The translations under genes and the position numbers were made by a program. A stretch of DNA of 27,172 nucleotides from NCBI GenBank assembly GCA_964629965.1, contig CAZVRZ010000072.1:1-27172 (forward strand), in the 5' to 3' direction. The notes under the pieces were generated by a model that did no database searches, was not told the DNA's origin, and saw only the letters and a program-made list of their open reading frames with translations. Below are positions 24,301 to 27,172 of the stretch, piece after piece. Each line of letters starts with the position of its first letter. Position 1 is the stretch's first letter. The stretch is from CAZVRZ01 sp964629965. GTDB lineage: Bacteria; Chloroflexota; Anaerolineae; Anaerolineales; UBA4823.

Positions 24301-25030
24301 TTGCCAGCAGTACAATCACCAGGCGCTCGAATTGAACCTTGTCGATTTTATCACTGGCCCAGCGCCCCAACCATACACTCAATGGCAGCACGGGGCTAAG
24401 CCAGGCGATCTGCCACAAACGGGGAAAATCGAACAATCCGGCGTAAAAGTAATACGGTACTTTGATCCAATTCAGAATAAAAAAGAATAATGCTGAGCTG
24501 GCTACGAAAATGCGCGGTGAAACGTTTTGCAGCAGCAGGTAGACGCTGATGGGCGGGCCGCCCGTGTGCGCCAGGGAAGATGAAAAACCTGCTACCGTAC
24601 CGGCCAGCAGCCCGTGCCAGTTGCGCGGCTGGTAAGTCAGGCTTTTCAGGATGTTCTTCTCAAAGATCTTATACAATGTCAGGATCAAGGTGATGGTGCC
24701 GAGAACCAGGCGCAAGGCTTGCGTGGGCGCATTGGTAATAAAGAATGTCCCGATCGTTACGCCCGCCACTGCTCCAGGAAGCAGTAGCCGCACCAGGCGC
24801 CAATCCCAGCGCCTCCAATGCAGAACAACGGCGAAGATATCGGCGAACATCAGGATGGGCAGTACCAGGCCAATCACCTGGTCCGCTGGCATGACCAACG
24901 CCATCAGCGGGGTAGCCAGTGCTCCTAACAGGCCGCCCAGGCCGCCCTTCGACAAGCCGATCAGAAAGGCCACGAAGGCGACCATCAGATAGAGCGGAAT
25001 GGGCGATACGACCATCGAAATACGTTCCAC
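24269..25030 (-). CDS. TauE/SafE-type membrane permease (putative sulfite or sulfoacetate exporter)
   Basis: A 253-residue polytopic membrane protein with about eight hydrophobic helices in two halves. The first half carries GLSKGGLGGLLGALATPLM and the second FSSSLAHTGGPP, the paired signature of the TauE/SafE (former DUF81) family that moves sulfur-containing or other organic anions. The start is GTG at 25030 or ATG at 25015; neither has a clear ribosome site. It lies 19 bp after the DUF385 gene and two genes after a cysteine desulfurase-like gene, which fits a sulfur theme but does not prove it. Its 3' end runs 32 bp into the c-di-GMP gene on the other strand. Confidence 0.85.
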   Translation of the reverse strand: MERISMVVSPIPLYLMVAFVAFLIGLSKGGLGGLLGALATPLMALVMPADQVIGLVLPILMFADIFAVVLHWRRWDWRLVRLLLPGAVAGVTIGTFFITNAPTQALRLVLGTITLILTLYKIFEKNILKSLTYQPRNWHGLLAGTVAGFSSSLAHTGGPPISVYLLLQNVSPRIFVASSALFFFILNWIKVPYYFYAGLFDFPRLWQIAWLSPVLPLSVWLGRWASDKIDKVQFERLVIVLLAITALMLILDL

Positions 25031-25049
25031 GGAGCCAGGTCTTTTTGGG

Positions 25050-25628
25050 CTAGCGCCGGCGGCGAAAAATCGCTAATGGAATGAGGATAAAAGTGGCCAG
25101 CGGCCACACCCAGGACAGATCGTTCGGGCCGTTTGGTCCTGTGCAGGCTGCTATCCGGCGGATGCGGAGCAAGCGGTAACTGGCGGTGGCCTTTTCCAAT
25201 TCGGCGTCGCTCATCTTGATGGGATCGACGCCCGCCGCATAGGCAGCGAAACCGCTGTCGATGAGCACGCTGCGCAGCAGCGGCAAGCGCTGTTTCGGTT
25301 CCAGGATTTCTTCAGCCTGTCCGGCCCACCAGCCCTCAGGCAGCCAAACTTCTACCTGGGGATTCGCTAGGATATTCCGGTACCAATCCGAAGTACGCCC
25401 AAACCCGGCCGTACAATATATCTGTTCGTCGATCAGAGTGTAATTGACTGGTGTCTGGCGCCGCAAGCCGCTTTTTCGGCCTACGTGAGTGATCACCATG
25501 ATACGTCCGATATACTTGGGGGAAAAGTTGATGAACTTGGCCAACCCCAGGCGCCACATCAACAGCATGAATTTATTGAAATACTTAAAAACGTGCGCAG
25601 CACGTTTTTCTAAACCTGTATCCAACAT
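25050..25628 (-). CDS. Nitroreductase family deazaflavin-dependent (DUF385-type) oxidoreductase
   Basis: A 192-residue split-barrel protein. HVGRKSGLRRQTPVNY (about 48-63) and GFGRTSDWYRNILANPQVEV (about 75-94) are the hallmarks of the F420H2-dependent Ddn/DUF385 family. In actinobacteria this family includes quinone and nitroimidazole reductases; in Chloroflexota many paralogs have unknown roles. Unusually, the C-terminus adds a hydrophobic stretch, WVWPLATFILIPLAIFRRRR, which probably anchors it to the membrane facing the cytoplasm. AAAGGA lies upstream of the ATG. It sits between the desulfurase-like gene (59 bp upstream) and the permease gene (19 bp downstream). Use of F420 rather than FMN or heme is inferred from the family. 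Confidence 0.82.
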   Translation of the reverse strand: MLDTGLEKRAAHVFKYFNKFMLLMWRLGLAKFINFSPKYIGRIMVITHVGRKSGLRRQTPVNYTLIDEQIYCTAGFGRTSDWYRNILANPQVEVWLPEGWWAGQAEEILEPKQRLPLLRSVLIDSGFAAYAAGVDPIKMSDAELEKATASYRLLRIRRIAACTGPNGPNDLSWVWPLATFILIPLAIFRRRR

Positions 25629-25687
25629 AGTGATATTTTCCTTTCACGTCCGAACATAAACCTGGGAGTAATTGCCCGGCCGATCGT

Positions 25688-27097
25688 TTACAGGGCAAAA
25701 TACGACTCGAACTCCGGCGCCCAGCCCTGCGGGTGATATTCGCCGCTAGCGCGGTCCTGAACATATTGCCCCTGGTATTTGCGATGGGCGATGCAGGTCA
25801 GCGCCTCGACGAAAGCATCGATCTCATCAACTGTATTATAGATGCCAAAGGAAGCGCGGATCAGGCCGGGCATATCTGCTCTGTCGCCGGCTTGCATGCG
25901 TTCTCGCACCTCCTGCGCTTCCTGCTTCGAAAGCCCCAACAGGTGCAGGATGTATGGGTGAGCGCAAAAGCAGCCGCTGCGCACGCCAATGCCGAACTCA
26001 TGGCCCAGGATGGAGGCAGCCAGGAAATGAGATGTGCCTTTTAGTTGTAATGGTATGACCCCCAGGCGTTCTCCGGCATGCCGCGGATCTGTATCCCCAT
26101 AGATTTGAATAATTGGAATGCTTGAAAGCTTCTGCAGCGCATAAGCGGTCAGGGTTGTTTCGTGGTCGGCGACGGCCTGCATACCGATTTTTTCTAATTG
26201 GCGTAAAGAAGCTGCCAGTGCAATTGCCCCGACCGTATTAGGGCTGCCGGCTTCGTCGCGTTCTGGCGGGGCGGACCAAACTACATCATCCAGGGTGACG
26301 ATTTCAACCGCTCCGCCGCCGCGTAGGTCAGGTTCGCCTTGTGCAAAAACCTCTCGCCGCCCGATCAGCGCCCCGGACCCAAATGGTGCATACATCTTGT
26401 GCGCAGAAATGGCAATGAAATCCAGGTGTGTAGGGTCGAGAATGGGGCGCATGTTTACTTTGCGGTGAGGGGCCATTTGGGCGCAATCCACAAAGATCTG
26501 TGCGCCGGCTGCGTGCGTTTTGGCTGCCAGGCGGTGGATGGGGTTTAAAAATCCAGTCACGTTACTTGCGCCGGTGATGGTCACCAACGCAAGTCGCTCG
26601 CCGTATTGTGCCAACTTTTCGTCGAAATCGTCCTCATCCAACTGCCCGGGAGCCTTCAGCCCCACGTGGATTGTTTCGGCGGCTGCTCGCCAGGGCAGGT
26701 CGTTCGAATGATGTTCCATGCCCGAAACCAGCACTATGTTCCGTTGGGAAGTGAAGGGGAAACGCCGTGATAGTCGATTGATTGCTTCGGTGGTATTTTT
26801 GCAAAAAATGCAGACATGCTCGTTGGGGTCTGCATCGAAGAATTTCAGCACAACCCGGCGGGCTTGTTCGTAAGCGTGCGTTGATAGCTGGCTCTTGAAA
26901 CCGGTGCCGCGATGGACGCTGCTGTAATACATTAGGAATTCATTGACGGAGTCTTGCACTGTTTTAAATGATGGCGTTGAGGCCGCATTATCAAAGTTGA
27001 TATATGGGCTTGTCTTTTTATTGAGTAAGGGAACCTGAATATCTAGACGATTGAAGAGAAAGCGATAATCTTGCAGCATTTTCGGTGAAATTGTCAT
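25688..27097 (-). CDS. Class V aminotransferase, cysteine desulfurase-like (Csd/SufS group)
   Basis: A PLP enzyme of 469 residues. INFDNAASTP opens the fold, and the double His at 129-130 (GMEHHSN) stacks on PLP. Asp204 (FVDCAQMAPH) pairs with the pyridine nitrogen and Lys234 (ISAHKMYAPFGSG) forms the aldimine. The active loop reads GVRSGCFCAHPY, with Cys376 and Cys378 placed like the sulfur-accepting cysteine of SufS/CsdA. About 60 residues longer than SufS, mostly at the C-terminus (YQGQYVQDRASGEYHPQGW). That tail and the missing suf/isc neighbours suggest a specialised desulfurase or selenocysteine lyase-like enzyme rather than the main Fe-S one. AGGA precedes the ATG. First gene of a three-gene operon. 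Confidence 0.88.
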   Translation of the reverse strand: MTISPKMLQDYRFLFNRLDIQVPLLNKKTSPYINFDNAASTPSFKTVQDSVNEFLMYYSSVHRGTGFKSQLSTHAYEQARRVVLKFFDADPNEHVCIFCKNTTEAINRLSRRFPFTSQRNIVLVSGMEHHSNDLPWRAAAETIHVGLKAPGQLDEDDFDEKLAQYGERLALVTITGASNVTGFLNPIHRLAAKTHAAGAQIFVDCAQMAPHRKVNMRPILDPTHLDFIAISAHKMYAPFGSGALIGRREVFAQGEPDLRGGGAVEIVTLDDVVWSAPPERDEAGSPNTVGAIALAASLRQLEKIGMQAVADHETTLTAYALQKLSSIPIIQIYGDTDPRHAGERLGVIPLQLKGTSHFLAASILGHEFGIGVRSGCFCAHPYILHLLGLSKQEAQEVRERMQAGDRADMPGLIRASFGIYNTVDEIDAFVEALTCIAHRKYQGQYVQDRASGEYHPQGWAPEFESYFAL

Positions 27098-27172
27098 GGA
27101 TAATCCTATTTATTAATGAGATTTCGAAGCAGAAGAGCCAAGGCGTGAGCACACACCTCCTCCCAAAGCGGG

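Noticed and set aside
27113..27172. 19-codon minus-strand frame running off the right edge
   Set aside because: Too short and low in complexity to call the end of a gene.
1..27172. CRISPR arrays, insertion sequences or phage genes
   Set aside because: No regularly spaced short repeats, no terminal inverted repeats with a transposase, and no phage structural or integrase genes were seen.

Overview
The window reads as bacterial chromosome of moderate GC with dense coding and ATG, GTG and TTG starts. The protein mix suggests a member of the Chloroflexota, most likely Anaerolineae-like: a greatly enlarged SecA without the C-terminal zinc motif, a split B12-binding mutase subunit next to MeaB, a bacterial GH3-type enzyme, and a deazaflavin-type nitroreductase. 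That assignment is inference from protein character, not from a marker gene.

Left part (1-9.2 kb) is accessory in style. It opens with the 3' end of an AbiEii-type nucleotidyltransferase gene on the + strand. Six minus-strand genes follow: an Eis-like GNAT, a second GNAT, an S41 peptidase, two TPR proteins and an amidase. They fall into four transcription units. Each unit ends in the same roughly 100-bp element, a conserved core of about 50 nt followed by a minus-strand rho-independent terminator. The core shares an 18-nt block with the 3' end and trailer of the tRNA-Glu gene at 9203-9275, plus the CCCTTTC of its anticodon arm. Two copies extend into a direct repeat of about 200 bp on either side of the S41 peptidase gene.

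Centre (9.2-18.5 kb) is housekeeping. tRNA-Glu and secA diverge from a short promoter region. An adenosine deaminase gene follows secA. Facing it is a tight minus-strand operon: B12-binding mutase subunit, meaB, RimJ-like acetyltransferase, mutM and a membrane-anchored protein of unknown function.

Right part (18.5-27.1 kb): a plus-strand operon of a methyltransferase, a GH3-type adenylating enzyme and a membrane GAF-PAS-GGDEF-EAL protein, with a perfect 19-bp palindrome between the first two genes. It converges, with a 32-bp overlap, on a minus-strand operon of a cysteine desulfurase-like enzyme, a DUF385 protein and a TauE-type permease.

The strongest candidate for something undescribed is the family of terminator-coupled elements resembling the 3' half of tRNA-Glu. 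All alignments were made by eye, with no database search.
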